From Anas platyrhynchos (lineage: Eukaryota > Chordata > Aves > Anseriformes > Anatidae): a stretch of DNA of 64,000 nucleotides. Below, piece after piece: positions 48,601 to 63,600 of the stretch. The stretch lies in the NCBI RefSeq assembly GCF_047663525.1, contig NC_092605.1:5332001-5396000 (forward strand), written 5' to 3'. The notes beneath the pieces were generated by a model, which saw nothing but the letters and a program-made list of their open reading frames with translations, was not told the DNA's origin and made no database searches. The position numbers and the translations under genes are program-made. The stretch's first letter is position 1; each line of letters opens with the position of its first letter.

Positions 48601-51600
48601 AATTCCCTGTCACACTTTTGTTCTTCAATAATTGTCTTAACAGAAAATAGTACAGACTCTATAGGCTTCTAAAAAAAAGTAATATTGCACCATTTTTGTA
48701 GTACTAAATAAAGGATAAGATCAATGGATTGTACAGTAACTTCTGTCAGATATAACAACAAACAGCTGAAACCAAACAAAAATGAGTGATCACAACATTT
48801 GCTATATAGCAGTAATGATAATAGACTCAGTAGAAACCAGATAATGAAGACTCACATATAGATCAAGATTAGGTTACCATAGAAACTGTGCTTTCTTGAT
48901 TTGATGAAACTCTGTGGATATATACTGCTTACACTTTTTTTTTTTTTTAAATCAAGGATTTGGAAGGATAGAAACAACATGCAGACCTCTTTAAGACTTT
49001 TTCAATTATTAACAAATAAAATGCATATGTGTATATTTATATATGAGAGCCATGGCATTCAAACTAAGACAATAGTCCCTTTGAATATATCTTATGAATA
49101 CAACACTAAGAAAAACTAAAGAAAGGTTCTAGAATTTGGTCAGAACCAAATCTGAATTTAACGGTTATAATTCCTCTGGGAAACCAATATGCATTGTATT
49201 TATAAACAGTGAAAATACAGGCATAACCGTGAGATTCTCAAATAAAACAATAATATAACTGATCCTGTTTTGTATTTCTATATGAAGATTGGAGCTATAT
49301 TCTTTTTCTTTGGGCAGCATTAAGTAAGAATAACCTGTGCTCCTACATGTCTGAGAGGAAGACTTATAAGATGAAGTACAAACATAAAGAATCTGATTCA
49401 TATTAGATATTGCTCCAGTGACTTTATTTAAATTGTACTTGGGCTTATTATGGTCCTAATTAGATATCCTAATTCTAAATGAAACAGTCTCCATATTGCA
49501 AACCTACTCAGTTTGCTTCCTTCCCTGAAGGGTGAGCTGACTGAATGTGAACTTTTGAAACTGGAAAGGACGTATTATTGAATACAGATGGCATTTAATG
49601 ACCACACAGTTTTGTCACACTGATGATTAAAAACACAGAGATTAAATCAAAGGCACAAGAAAAAGTCTTATTTCTGAATATATTCAGAATATAAGGCTCT
49701 TGATTAATATAATGCAATATGCAGGAGCTTCATTCTTTGTTAAAGAGACCAAGAAGGCCATAGTTTCTTAGTCTATTGGAATAACATAGCTAATAGAGTA
49801 GAAAGCAGAAATTAAATTCTTGCAGCTCCAGTTTGAAGTTTCATGTCACTTTTCTTTTTTGTTACAGCACATCCTTAGCCAAAGCTGCCACTTCCCTCAC
49901 GCTGCCCCTTTTCAAGGATAACCTTGAAAAATTGAAGTAGCTCTTAGATTATTTCTAAATGCTCAGAGAAAAAATCAGCACAATTTTGAGAAGTTCTTGC
50001 AGAAACTCATACACAAAGCTTTTTCATTCTGAGTTGAAAGAAAGTATGCCAATTCATCTGAGGTTCTAGCCCGATGTCTTCAGAATTTAATATAGCATGT
50101 GAGAGGTGTTAGTGTCAGAGATTTTCAAGATGTTTTCATTTATGCTTTTGGCATATAAAGAGGATGTAAATTACTTTGAGCTTGGAAACAGATATACCGT
50201 GAAATTAAAAAAAAATATCTGTGTGATTCCTTCTGTTTCTTTTGAGAGGATCTCAATCTGCATGGTCTTGTAGTTTTCAAATGGTGTTTTTGCTTTGAGT
50301 ACCTCTAGAGTCCATTAAGGAAATAATTAATTGAGATCTAAATTAAGTTTATAAATAATGAATAAAACCAAGTATTTTATTTTATTCTGGAAAAAAAAAA
50401 AAAAACAGGCATTGAATAAAAAAGCTTTCTGTGTTCAAGGGCTTCCAAAGGCTGCTGTTTCTTGTGTTTGAAACATGACAAAGCTGTGGTTGCATTTTTC
50501 AACTTCCATTAGAACAAAGAAAAAAAAAAAAAAGGAGCATGTTTTTGAAATCTTGCGCAGGGACTGCTGAGTACTGCTAGCTTCTTTTCTTCTCCTCAAA
50601 CTAATCCCCTGTAAATACTGGAAATGAAATAAATTCACTATAATGCATTAATTAATGCAACTAGTTAAAATTACATAAAGTAGTGCGTTTCTGATTTAAA
50701 GAATTAGACAGAAGGTGATGAACACTTTGGATACAGAGCTTAACGGATGGTAGATAGTCCTTGGAAAAGAGCTCTTCCCCAGGAAAACATGCAGAGGAGC
50801 CTGTTGGAATGCAGTTTAAAGTAATTCCATGCAGCCCTTAGTTGGCAACAGGTCATTCCCTCTCTTTCACAGTATTTTCCAGATTGCTAGATAGGCTTTT
50901 AGGAACTGTTGATTATGCCAAGGGTGTGTCTTGAAGGTCTCTCTTGAAATTCACAAGTGTGTTTCCCCTTCTGTTTCCAGAGTTACAGAGAGAAAAGAAA
51001 ATACCACAAGTATAAGCCATATGCTTGATGAATCTCTTGAAGTTATTCCTGGTTTCTCTCTGCTAATTTGCTACTTGTCAGTTTTTGATGGACAATTTCA
51101 AATAAGTTTGTTATTGATACCTATTTTTTGGTATTTTCTTAGTAGCATTATGCCCTTTTTTAAAGAAAAAGTCAATCTAAATATTAGTTTTTATTGTGCC
51201 AACTGGGTATTTAGCTGGCATCCATTTGAAGAACAGCTACATAACAGATTTTTCAAAGGAAGCATTACAACAGAATCATTATTTCATTTATTTTTTTTTT
51301 TCTTCTAGTCATTGCACCCAGCCAGAATGACAATTATGAGCTGCAAGGAAGGAAGACTTTCTTGAACTCTACTATTCGTCTCAAAGCAGAAAAGCTGGAG
51401 AGGGTAAACACTTCACATCCTTTAAGTTTTCCTATCTCCCCCTTTATGATATATGTAAAACATCTGGAGAATATTTCAAGGTTCAAACTTTAAGGTATAA
51501 AATACATATGAAATTTCCTGTTTGGGTAGTTGTTTCAGGTTGTAGGCCAGTATTTCATTTTATATATTGGGCAAATTACTGTTTTTGTTAATCTAATTAC

Positions 51601-54600
51601 TGATTAACTCTTTTGGGAATCTGAACATCCCTCAGGATTTTTAAGGAAGTTATTAAGGACAAAGGGTTTTTCTTATTACACTCATTATTATTCAAGGTTA
51701 AATAATATCTGAACATCTCTCAATTAGAAGGAAAAGTCACAAAGAGTCTCTGGAATAAAAGTGTTGTCAGTGAGAGTGTACTATGATACAAAAGCTCTTT
51801 GAAGTGCAGCTCTTTAATTACTCCCCCATGTCCCTGCAGTCATTATCCATAGCCTTTTTTTTTTTTTTTTTCTCCAAAATAAGTTTTTTTTCCTTCCAGG
51901 CATTGAATTATCTGGGGATTCAGCCCACAGTTGAACAGCAGCAAACCCTAAGGCAGCAACTTCAGAAAGATTCTAAAGGAACAGTGTCTTTCGGAGGTAA
52001 TCATTTGTTAATTACCCAGAAAAATAATGAAATGTATGAATATAGAAATGATAGATAATAACTGTTAATACATTTTCTGTCAGTATTGGGTTGCTACTGC
52101 AAATAAAACAATACTTTGGGGCAAAAACCTTATTTTAGTTTATAAAAATAAGCTTGGCATTCTGAAACTAAGTAATTGTAAATGTAATTACAAATTTAAT
52201 TAAGAGCAACCGTGAAAAAGTTTTGGGGTTTGTGCTCACAAATTTCTGAATTTTTGCCATGAAAGCAGAGTATTTGAATAACGTGAGTTTTTTCAACAGA
52301 CGTACTTTCTCCTTAAGAAAAGATTTCATTAAAATAATAAAATGTTTTGCATTTTAAACAACTGAGCTGTTTATTTTTATGTTTTGAGAAGTAGTCAGAT
52401 GATCCTCTGTTAACAGTGGCTTTCAGTTTAGGCATAAATAATTGTAGAAGATAACACTCTTGAAGTGTTCTTGAAGTGTTCTGTGTCCAAGTCAATATGT
52501 ATGTACAGATAATCAAGACCCCTTAAAATGTGGAGGCCTCTACTTTTTAGGATGTATACTGTACTACTTTTTAGGATAGGTACTGTAATTGTTCCAAAAA
52601 CTCTTTGGGATAGTATTGGTGATTAAAGTGACTTCTTGAAGCAACTAACCCAACTGACCATTTAACTCGTTTGGTTTGTGACAAGCAAGAACCTTTCTGC
52701 TATTGCATGTGAAGAGACGTTTGCATGGAGACCATCACAGTCTTTTTTCTAGCTAAATCTAATTCTGATGGGAATGAGTTTTTTTTCTGTTGGTTATGAC
52801 AATTTTGGTAGGTGACACTAACAGTTTAAGAATATTTGTGTTAAACTGTGAGACATGGCAATTTCAATTTTCCCGAAGTTTATGAAAAACAGCATCAAGA
52901 ACTGGTTTAAGAAAAACAATTTCTTGTACTAAACCATCTAAAAAGGCACTGGATTTTCAAGTATCTTATCACTAGATATGTTAGATCTTCCATCAGGTTT
53001 TATGTGGTATACACCAACCGATCTTTAAATTTCCAATTTTCTCTCATATCGTAGCAGTACGTTTTCTTTTTTACGTTCTAAATGAATAGCTATATTGATT
53101 ACAAATGCTGCAGTGTCTATATATAAAACTTTCTTGCTCAGCATCAATTTTACCAGGTCTCTCTATCAGGGGTTTAAAGGACTTATTTGCAAATGTAAAG
53201 ATGAACTATGAACTAGCACAAAATTGCCCCTTTTTTGCTGCAGAGAGACTGTCTCCTCTGAGAAGATCCAATCCACTGAGAAGACAGTTGTAAAACAGAT
53301 GTGCAGGTCTCTCTTAATTTTTCACACAGGCCTGCCAAATGTACAGCATCTCTAACCAGGTATTTTGAGGTTGAACTTCGTACCACCTTTTGTTTTCCTT
53401 CTCCTACACAACTGAAGAAGCATTTCATCCAAAGACATGTTCTAGGAAGGTTAGGGAGAACAGACACCGCATTTATAAAGAGCAGGCCTTACATTGTGGT
53501 ATTAGCAGTTGTGTTGCATCTAGTGATGCTGCTACTAAACTGAACCTGCAGGCTAAACTTGTTTTTTAGATTTCGTTGAAGTTTCAAGGAATCTGTTCTC
53601 CATGCAACTGAATGCAACAGATGGTGGCCAAAATCCTGTAACATTTGGGATCAATGATATTGCCGGTTTATTAAATTCACAGGTAAAGTATGTGTTTGTA
53701 CAGTGTTTAATTGTTGTGAGGAGATTATTGGAGAGCTTAGTATACGTGAGATTATTCCAAAGCTTGGGCAGGTTTTTAGAACAGCTCTGTATCTTGCTGT
53801 GCTTTAAGATAACCTAGTTTCTGTGAAGCTTTTTAAAGCAACCTACTTTGCAGAAAGCAATTCATGTAATTATGTTGTGAGTCGTAAGTATGGACAGCAG
53901 TGATTTACCAAGGTTTCTTAAATGGAATATGTATTGCTACTACCTGTGTGACTAATAAACAATTATGGGGCCCATTGATGTGAACTACTCCTAGATGGAA
54001 TATTGCTTTATTCTGGAGGTAACATTTAAGAATGAATGCCCAAATAATCTATTTGTAACATAGGAATACTTGAATAAAATTATGTACTATTTAAAACATT
54101 GAGGAAAACAGGGACGATTAATGTGTATTCTTGGCGGGTTTTGGAAATCTTTTTTAACGGGAAAAATAATTAATCCTTTGGAAGATAAGTTGGTCAGAAT
54201 TCCCTTTAAAACTCTTAGTATTTTCAGTAATGTTTTCCAGAGCTTTGAATAATTTTAAAATTAAGATTATCTTCTCATTTTATTAGTGAGACCTTTTAAA
54301 ATTGGATGTAAAAGATATGGAAGATGTGGCTAGCACTAGATTCTAACCAGGCCTATTTAATTATGCAGTTTGTAACCTGTGGTTCTTTGGAGGATGACGT
54401 GGAAAAGCTTAAGAAAGAAAGGGATGAAGCTTTAAAAGAAATGAGCAAATTAAAGGTAATGCTTAATTTCAACTTGTTTTATTTTAGAGACTAATTTTTT
54501 GAGTGTACATATTGTGTACTTTACTGTTTTTCTTTTGAATTTTATGTGCAATATTCGATGAATAAATAAAAAGGCAGAGCAAACAGCCTAATTGTGTTTG

Positions 54601-57600
54601 AAGTTCATATGCTCACAATGTATTTCTGGAAAACATGAATTATATTTGTTATACTGAATACTAACATGCTTTTTAATCTGATTCGCAGGGAGATGAGATT
54701 AAACAGGCATTTCACCAAAGTGAATTTGGAGAAGTGACTGATTTGCATAGCAATTTTATTTAGAAATGTGTGATCCTAGTAACCAGAGTGTCTGAGCATA
54801 TGCTAACGCTTCTGAAAGAAATTAACTGGAGGGTGAATTAATCTGTTTGCAAAATTATTACAGATTTTCACATACACTACAAAAGACATAAAACCAAAAG
54901 CACTTAATATGTTTATTTTTACTTAAAACTTGGGTTACAGCTGTTTTTAAACCAATGCTTACAACTATTGAACAACCACTTTAAAATAAAAAATAAAAAA
55001 AGAATCTTTAGAACTTTTAACCTTCTGAATATGGTGCAGCCTGCAGCAGTGTAGCCTTACTACAGGCTTCTGGTGGAAGTTGGTGAGGGAAAGTATGGTC
55101 AAACATACAAACAATATTGAACACTGTTGAACATTCCTGATGTGAATGTTAGGTTGTGCAGCAATCTTTTAAAGTCACAGAGAAGTCTTTTTTCTGCACA
55201 TTTACCAGGTGGCTAGGTAACAAGAGACTTAGAGTGTGTGTTTGATTTGTATTGCAGAAGTGTTCAGTGTATAATGCTAGCATGCTTAAGAAACCTAAAC
55301 AGCATAATATCGATGAACTCTCTGAAAAAAATAGCTTTTACAGATTAAAAATTGATTTTGTCCCAGGTATAGTAAAATCTTTTTGATTATTTATTATTTC
55401 CACCAGAACTTTTCAGATAAGTGTGTTTATGTTTATTCAACATTATTAGTGGAGTGTGGCATGACCTAGAAACATAGCAGTTGTAAGCAAGTTAGTAATA
55501 CAAACTCTCTCTTGCATAACTAGTTATTTATTTATTTATTTTACAGGTAGAATTGTCTGAATCTGTGAATTTACAGAAACAGTTAACAGAGGAGCTACAA
55601 ACAGTCAAGCAAGTATGTTGAGTTTCTTTAAAATAAAATCTCTTTTTCTCTGTCTTGGCAAGAAGGAGGGAGGACTTCTTGCTCTCTTGATGTTTGTATA
55701 GACTGTACCTTAACACGGATTTCAACTCAAAGTGTTTATTTTGCTACTACAAAGCTGTTGATTAGACCTGGAGACTATATATCCTAAAGTTTTTGAAGCA
55801 ATGATACTTTTTTATTGAACTGAGTTAGGAACCATAGGAACCATAAGATAAACTGGATAAACTGGATCAGGTTAGTTGGATATCAGTGTAGTACCTTTCT
55901 CATCTTAAGTGTTCTTTAAGTGACTTTGCTGTTCTTAGGTGACAGTATGCCTAATCTACAATCTTAACTTTTGCTATTTTATATGTCAACGAGAAATTTA
56001 GGTATGAAATAATAGATATGCCTGACAATGCTACCTGGTGTTTACCAGGAAAAATAAATGGTATTAAGTGTTTTGTGAGAAATAAGTTCTTTCTGCCCTC
56101 TACACTGTGAAACAACAATGAAAAAAGGTAGATTATTTTTTGGATAAAATTTAACTAGAAATATGTTACAGTAGTGCACCTCATGTTTCCATTTGCTAAT
56201 GAGCGTTCAGTCCATCAGTCTAAACCAAAGCTAGTAGAAAGTTCTTACTCTTGAAAATGCAAACAATTTGGACATCGGGTACTTCGCATAAGGTGTTTCA
56301 ATTCACACATCTGCTCTTACTGGCAAGGTAGACTTACACAGAAGCTATTTGTTTTAATTGGAAGCAATACCTATTTTCTACCTCATGAGGTCCTCCTACT
56401 TTAATTTTTCTGTCAAGTACTGGCATAGGATTATGAAGGTCAGCTTTGCAGGGAACAATACAGACTGCTGTTGAAAATGTTCCAGATAGTGAAATAGAGA
56501 AACAATAAGTTATGTGTAGTTTCAGCAGTGCTTTAAGCTGAGACCTATTTTCGGAGGTAAATGCAGGCTTTTGATTGAAATTGTAGTTCTGTTTATACTT
56601 TACATATTTTCTAGTATTTTATATTTGTGTGTCTGTAGTTCAGAACCAATATTGACACTGAGATTTATGGTAATACGAAGTTCAAAAAATAATAGGCTAC
56701 TTAGTACTAATTGCCATGTAATTGCCAGGCTTCTTATCTGAAGCTCTTTTTGAATCCTCAGACATCTAGATATGGCTACAGCCAGTTACTCTGCATTGAA
56801 GGTGCTCAGGGTTTCAGAAGAGGTAGTTGTGTTTCCTACAGCAAACACCTGGATGCATCTTGAAAAGTACAATGTACAATTTAGATTTAAACTTGAGATA
56901 GTTATCCGCATATAAGCATAAAGACAGAAAGACTGCACATAACCTTCTGAAAGATTATGGGTGTGATGTCTCTAAGGTGGTTTTATTTCAGGAGAAATAA
57001 CATGAAAATTGGTTTTGTGAAAAGTCAAGGTGAAGAAAGGAGTAAGTGACTGTTTTCTTGATGTACTAGCTAAATCAACCTCCCAGCCTTCTTGTTGCCA
57101 GTCTGGAAGAAGCCATAACCCAAATGCTGCCTTCTTCTTGCTTATCTATTAAAAATATATCTTCACTATTGGAGTAAGTAGTACAGTGGAATTTTTCAGC
57201 ACTGTAAGTCAGTTGAGTCAGCATTAAAGTTATGACTTTTTCTAGGCATAGCTGTTTGGGGGCTATTTTACAAAAGATTCTGCAACTTTCTCAGCTGTGT
57301 AAGTAGCCATTTCAGGATTTCTTTTCTTCTATTCTCTAGTATGCTTTTAGCAAAGAGAGCTTAGTGTCAATTCAAAGAAGAAAGCATCTGTAAATTGAAC
57401 AGAAAATCTCAAGAATGGATGAAATAGTATACTTTGAGGATATCCTGCCTCAGCTCAAGTTAGTGAAATGAGTTAACAGGAACATTACTGAGAGTTAATG
57501 GCCCATTTCAAAGTAAGCAAATACAATTTATGGGTTTATGTTCTTCTGAAATCAGTACAATTTAAACTTTTAATTCATTGCTTTCCTGAAAAAACAAGGT

Positions 57601-60600
57601 GTTAAATGAGGATGCAGGCTACCAGTCCTATACAGGGGTATCTTTTGTGGTATTTCCATTGTCTGCTACTTGTGAATCCCAGAGATTGTAGCTTAATTAG
57701 GGCAGGCATACAAATATTCTGGTTAATGGATGTGCTTTGTTAGTACCCATTCATTAAGTGGTGCTTGAACGGGTAGCTAACAGGATAAACAGAATCTCTC
57801 ATGATTAGAAATATAGCTAAAATATTTGAGATTGTGATATTGCTCTCCATACCTTTTGGGTCTTCCCTGAAATCTTAAGGAAGCTGAAACTGGCACAAAA
57901 CATAGAGTGGTGCTTTTGAGTACCTGAAGTCTTGTCAGTGTTACAAATGTGAGATCTGTAATACTGAGATTTATTTTCCTGGAGGAGTCTGACTGTATTC
58001 TATAGTGCTTGGAAGTCCAAGGTCATATCAACCTGAATGATCTCTTCTTTACTATAGCTTTTGTATGCAAACATTGCCAGCCAAAGCACCTTAGCTAAAC
58101 ATAGAAAATGTGAAAGATGATAAAGTTAGGGTACTGCTTGTAGCATCCCATTCCACTGGACTTTTATTTCATAGGGGTAATATTTTCTATTCTGTGCTTC
58201 TGTTTTCTAAGAGGAAAAGTGATGCTTTGAAGACTCAGACTTGAATGGCTACTATTTTGGAAGCAGTATGTAATTTATTTCACCCTGCCTGAAAGAAGCA
58301 TTTGGTTTATTTCTATTTCATTAACTTCCTAATTCTAATATATAATAAAGATAATAGAAGTTCTTTAAATGATGTTTTCAATATGTTGTTTTTGTAAAAT
58401 GAATGGATAAGCAGAATTGAAATGTTGCTACGCTTTTTCAGGTAGCTTAAAGAATGCCTTTCTTCCAGTGTTTGTGGTGGCTGGAATATTACTCAGATGA
58501 AACCTACTTTAAACACTTGAATTTATTCAAGGGAAAAATACCTGGCTTTGTAAGAAACCTGCACACGAATACATTGGGTCTGTAAGGGTTCAGTTTCTCT
58601 GCTCCAGCCTGCACTTTTTAGCAGGTGCAGATTCCATTCCTGTTGTGTCTTCCTTGATATCTGCAACTGAAAGGGACAAGAGAAAATGTTGCTGAAGCAT
58701 GCTGTAACCCATCTGTTCTCTGGTGGGTGCCCCTTACCTGTACGAGTTAGAGAACCCACCAAGCCTCTGCAAAGCCAAATTCAGTAACTGTAGAACTGGG
58801 AAAACTGATGTTATCATTCACTTTGTGCCTCTCTGCTCAAGCAAAGAGCTCTGGTTTGTCAGAAAATTCTGCAAATCCAGTGATAATGTGGATAATTGTT
58901 TCCTTGTAATATAAGAACCCATTGTTCGTTAATTATTCCTTTAGGTCTTTCACTGTTGAAATCTGGTCATACTTAGTCTGCTATTACAGAGAAATTAATA
59001 TTCAGCAGTTGGATTTCTGCAAAAACAATGGATGAGTAAAGGCATTTCTGGATTATAAGAGATGAAACCTTTAACTCAGGGAGGTCTTATTTCAAAACAA
59101 AGACCTTCCTTTTCATTATAGCAATTTTCCCATGACTTATTTGATGTCTGTTTATATAAATAATTCTCATTTGTGCGTTTTTACAATACTAGCCTTTGTC
59201 AAACATCTGTGTTCATTTATATTTGGTAAACTTATTACCAAAGTATTGTTTCACTTTTGTCTCCAAGAGTCTTTTCCCCACCTCTAGCCTATTACTGAAC
59301 TGTACCTTCGCTGCTTAAGGGCATGAAAATATCCTTTATATCTGTAGGACCCACCCCTCTACAGAGGCAGTAAGTTTGATCTCTGTGGGTATAGATTCAT
59401 AACTTCTTAGAAGTCCTTGTGTTCGCTGCATTATTTGGAGGAAAAGGAATTAATGTGAGCCACTTGCAGGAGGGGTGCATTGTTCTGGTGGCCTTCGTGA
59501 GCCACAGTCAGTCTTCGAGTGAGTGCTTCGGTACTGTCCCCTTGCACAGTTCTTAGTGCTGTGCAAACATGAGTGCTAAACAAGCTAGGTGAATAACAGA
59601 AAGACACATATCAGTAAGCTTTCAAATAATCTGCTTTTCCAGGTATAGGTGGAGGTCATGTAGAATAGATGAATCTAATGCTTCTTGTGCTTCTAAAAGA
59701 AAAAAAAAGTGTACTTGCTGTCAAAGTAAAGGTTACTTAAATGTATCTTTTATCACTTAAAATAGAAAGCTCTATATTATATAAACCCAGTGTCATCTGT
59801 ATTCACTAATGGTGTTGCTGTTTGCTACATGTATGATTACTTCTTTTAATGCTTTATTTTCTAAGAGACCAGAATGTCCCTGGCAATTATCCAAATTGGT
59901 ATTATGTTGCTAAACCATTGTAAACGTGAGGTAGATGATGTCCTATATATGTCATTCAGATTAGTTTACTTATGGCATGAAACAAATATATATTGTTTAT
60001 AAAGACTAACTGTTTACAGGTTAAAAATCATCTGAAACCGAGACTGGTAGAACTGGTGGTCATTTTACAGGAAAAACATTAAGACAAAGCGTAGGAAAAT
60101 CTGGCTTAAAGAATATTGATTGCAAAGAAGAAATGCTTCTGAGTTAGGAAATAATTGAATTAAATCTTCATTTGTAAGTTTAACTGACCCCTCGAGACAT
60201 TTATATTATAACACCTGTTAAATATTATATCACATTTCTTCCACAGAAAATTGAAGTTGTGGTCATTTAGATTTCTCTGGAAAAGTGGCTTCAAGTCCAG
60301 GCTACTTCCTACTGGTTATGGATTCTCAGTGTCTGTTTGTCCTGTTTCCCCTCTAGTCCCATTCCAAACCAGGATATAGCTATAATAATAAGATATAACA
60401 GATAAACTAGGAATAGCTTATTTACTTCAATATCCTTAGCTGAGGAATTTGTGCAAAGAATTTCTAGTTCTGTGAATTTTTCAATTTAAAGGTTATAACT
60501 TTAAAGGTTCAGGAAAATCATATAAAGTATTTTCTCCAGATTAATAAAAAGATAAGGGGAAAGATGGTTTACTGCTTTTGGTGCCACTGAGCCTGTATGT

Positions 60601-63600
60601 TGAGCAGTTCAGTCTTTTATAGTGTAAACTAAGCTGTTGTCCCAACCTTTTGTTTGACTTTTTTGAATTTACAAACCAAAGTTAATTTGAATTAATATTA
60701 AGTAGTAAAATGAAGTGAGCAATATCCTTCTCTGAATTGGATTTTACAGCGTTTATCGTTTACTTCAGCTGAATTAAAAGTTAACAGCTTCTTTTTTCTA
60801 GTTTTCCTTTATTTATGTATAAATTTTAAATAACACTCTTCTGTGATAACATAGAATACAATATAAGAGCAGGAACTGGGCAGAAAAATTAAAAACAGCA
60901 CTAGTTTTAAGAAAAGTTTAGACTGAATACTTGCATTATAAGTCCATCTATATGATGTGGAAACTCTGAACTGGGTGTGAATTCAGGCGATAATAGTAAA
61001 ATATCAAATAACATTTAATTAAAAGTAGTTTATCTTGTACAGAAATTAAGGGGCGAATTAATAGCATCAGATACATTTATATAAAACTTTTAATTCAATT
61101 AGATTTTCAGTAGTCATAGAAGTAATGATGTACTTCTCAGGAATATCTCACTCTGTAAAAACCTGTTTTTTCTTTGTGCATCGTTCATTGAAAAATCAGG
61201 AAATGAATTGGCTAACCACGAATCCTAATAGGTAGCCCTACTGCCAACTCCAGTACTTTTAAGCTAAATCTGCACTTTTTTTTTAAACCTTTGTTGTTAA
61301 CAGGAGTTTTAACTTTTCAATTAAATTCTGTAATCTATAGGAAGCCAAGGCAGCTGTAGAGGAGACAAGAGCCTTGAGAAGTAGGATTCATCTTGCTGAA
61401 GCTGCACAAAGACAGGCTCGTGGTATGGAGATGGACTATGAAGAAGTAATTCGCCTGTTAGAAGCTGAAATCGTAGAGCTGAAGGCTCAGCTCACTGATC
61501 ATTCTGGCCAAAATAAAGTAAGCAAAGCAGCCAGTCTCCTGTCGTAGTTACCATGGTTTCCTTGCTGTTGTCATGTATCTTGTTTTCATTTTCTTTTCAT
61601 CTGCTTTCCTAAAGTAGGTCACTGTTTGTCTTGTATTATTCAATAACTGGAATGATGCGGAGCGAAGGGGGTAATGTGAAGCGTATGAGTCTTCCTTTAT
61701 CCAGATATCTTGGGGCTGCAAAAACAGGAGCTAGAAGCGTATGTGGGTCATAGGTCAATACGGAACATCTCAAGCATTAAAGCAGGGAGTAGTTTCCGGA
61801 CTGCAGATATATCCTCTGTAAAGGCTATACGTATATTTGTATGCTTTTGTATATATGTACAAGTGGTCTTAATATTTTTATATTTCTGTTAGACAAATAA
61901 TAGTGATAATAAAGTCCACCACTGTTCTTAAGTAAATTTTGATTTAATCAAGATAATCACCTAAAAGCTACTAACAGTACTCTGCCAGAGAAATTTCTTT
62001 TTTCAGTTGAGCTTCATATTTTAAAACTACTTCATTTTCAGTAAGTCGTTTCAAAACATGTTAAGGAATAAAATATTTTAAGCACTTTTTAATTTTTCCC
62101 CATAATTGAGGATCCATTTTCTACACACAGTTTGAAAAACTGCAGACAGGTCGGGATTTGAGGGTTTACCTTCTTTTCTCATGAAAAATGGATGTGCACA
62201 GGAATTAATGGTGAAGGAAACCTACTGAAATGGTCCCTGTTTCAGCATGAGAATTAGTTCAACATTAAAACGGTTAAACAGACCTCTATGGTGTACAAGC
62301 TTACAAAGAAGCATAGCAATGATCTGTAATTCCTCTCACCTAATTGTGAGTGTGCATGATAAGATGTATCACACCGTAGAAGCTGTTCTTTCTGAACATC
62401 TGGGTGAGATGCCCCAGCTTTTATGGTTTTTTTTTTAAGTTTTATTTGTTTTCTAGGACTTGAATAAATATAAAAATACTAAGAAATTCAGAGCATGTGG
62501 GTTGCTCTATTAAAGATTTGTTTCTAAGATGCTAGCTTGAACTCCTGAAATTCTGATTGCACACTTGAAAATCTGAGGTGAGATTTGGTTCTGTGTGTTT
62601 CTTACTCAAAATAGCACTATCAGGTAACTATAGGTAGCTATATCAGGTAGCTATATCAGGTAACAGTACAGTTGATATAAAGTCTTTATATATTTTTATG
62701 TAGCTGATTTTTCTATATATATATATATTTTTTTTAATATTAAAAAGTATTGTGTCTCGGAGGGCTGACCAGCTACTTCTCCAGCAGTGGACAGTGAGAT
62801 TACAAAAAAAGATGTTTCAATTGAGAGGTTCTTTGGCATTCTAAGAGATGGTGATTCTGCTGCTTTGTACATTATGTACAAACAAATGGGTGCATTCATT
62901 TGTCTCAAGTAAAGATAATAAAAAGTGGCTTTGGGGAGTGTGTTTTTTTTTTTTTTTAACAACTTCTGTAGGAGGTAGTGGGCTATCAGAAAGGATTACA
63001 TACAGGCTATGAAAATTTGTTTTAATGATAGTGATATGTTCTTAGTTTTGGAGCATATTTTGTTCTAGATCTTCTGTTCAGTGAATATCTTACCTAAACA
63101 AATGTGCCTGTGTACATGTGAAGACTTCACTCGTGGTCCTCACACTTGAACAGTAGTACCGGGGACTCAGGGCAGAGCCTGGATCCTCCAGAACTCGAGC
63201 TAATGAGTCAGACTTGGTAGCTGGGGCTCACAATCTCTGTAGCTGAAGTAGAAAAGGGATGCATAACACTGATCAATAGGTTATACAAGTGCATGTAGAG
63301 AAATCCTAGGGGGTAATTTTCTTCACGATATGCCGTAATTACTCTGTTGGCCAAAGGATGTACAGATGCAAACTAGTGGACTGAGCTCGTTCACACGCTG
63401 GCTATTTATGCCACCCTGCTGATAGGTACTGCCAGCATCAGTTCAGTATTTTTCATCCATTCATGAATCAGTTCAAACAATCTAAAGTTTCAGACCTGTC
63501 ACTGTTGTTATATGCCAATTTCAATTGACCTTGATATCATAATCCAAAATGTGTAGTTGTTCCTTACTAGTAGATCAGGCAAACCTGCCTCAGGAGCAGT

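Noticed and set aside
50931-51308. A 125-codon open frame ending at STXBP4 exon 12
   Set aside because: The translation is hydrophobic and T-rich, overlaps the polypyrimidine tract, and has no family similarity.
53244-53302. Cryptic exon in STXBP4 intron 13 (frame [16 protein letters not shown] then stop)
   Set aside because: The acceptor is good, but the frame ends in a stop and the only nearby donor (gtctct) is poor. A regulated poison exon cannot be excluded without RNA data.
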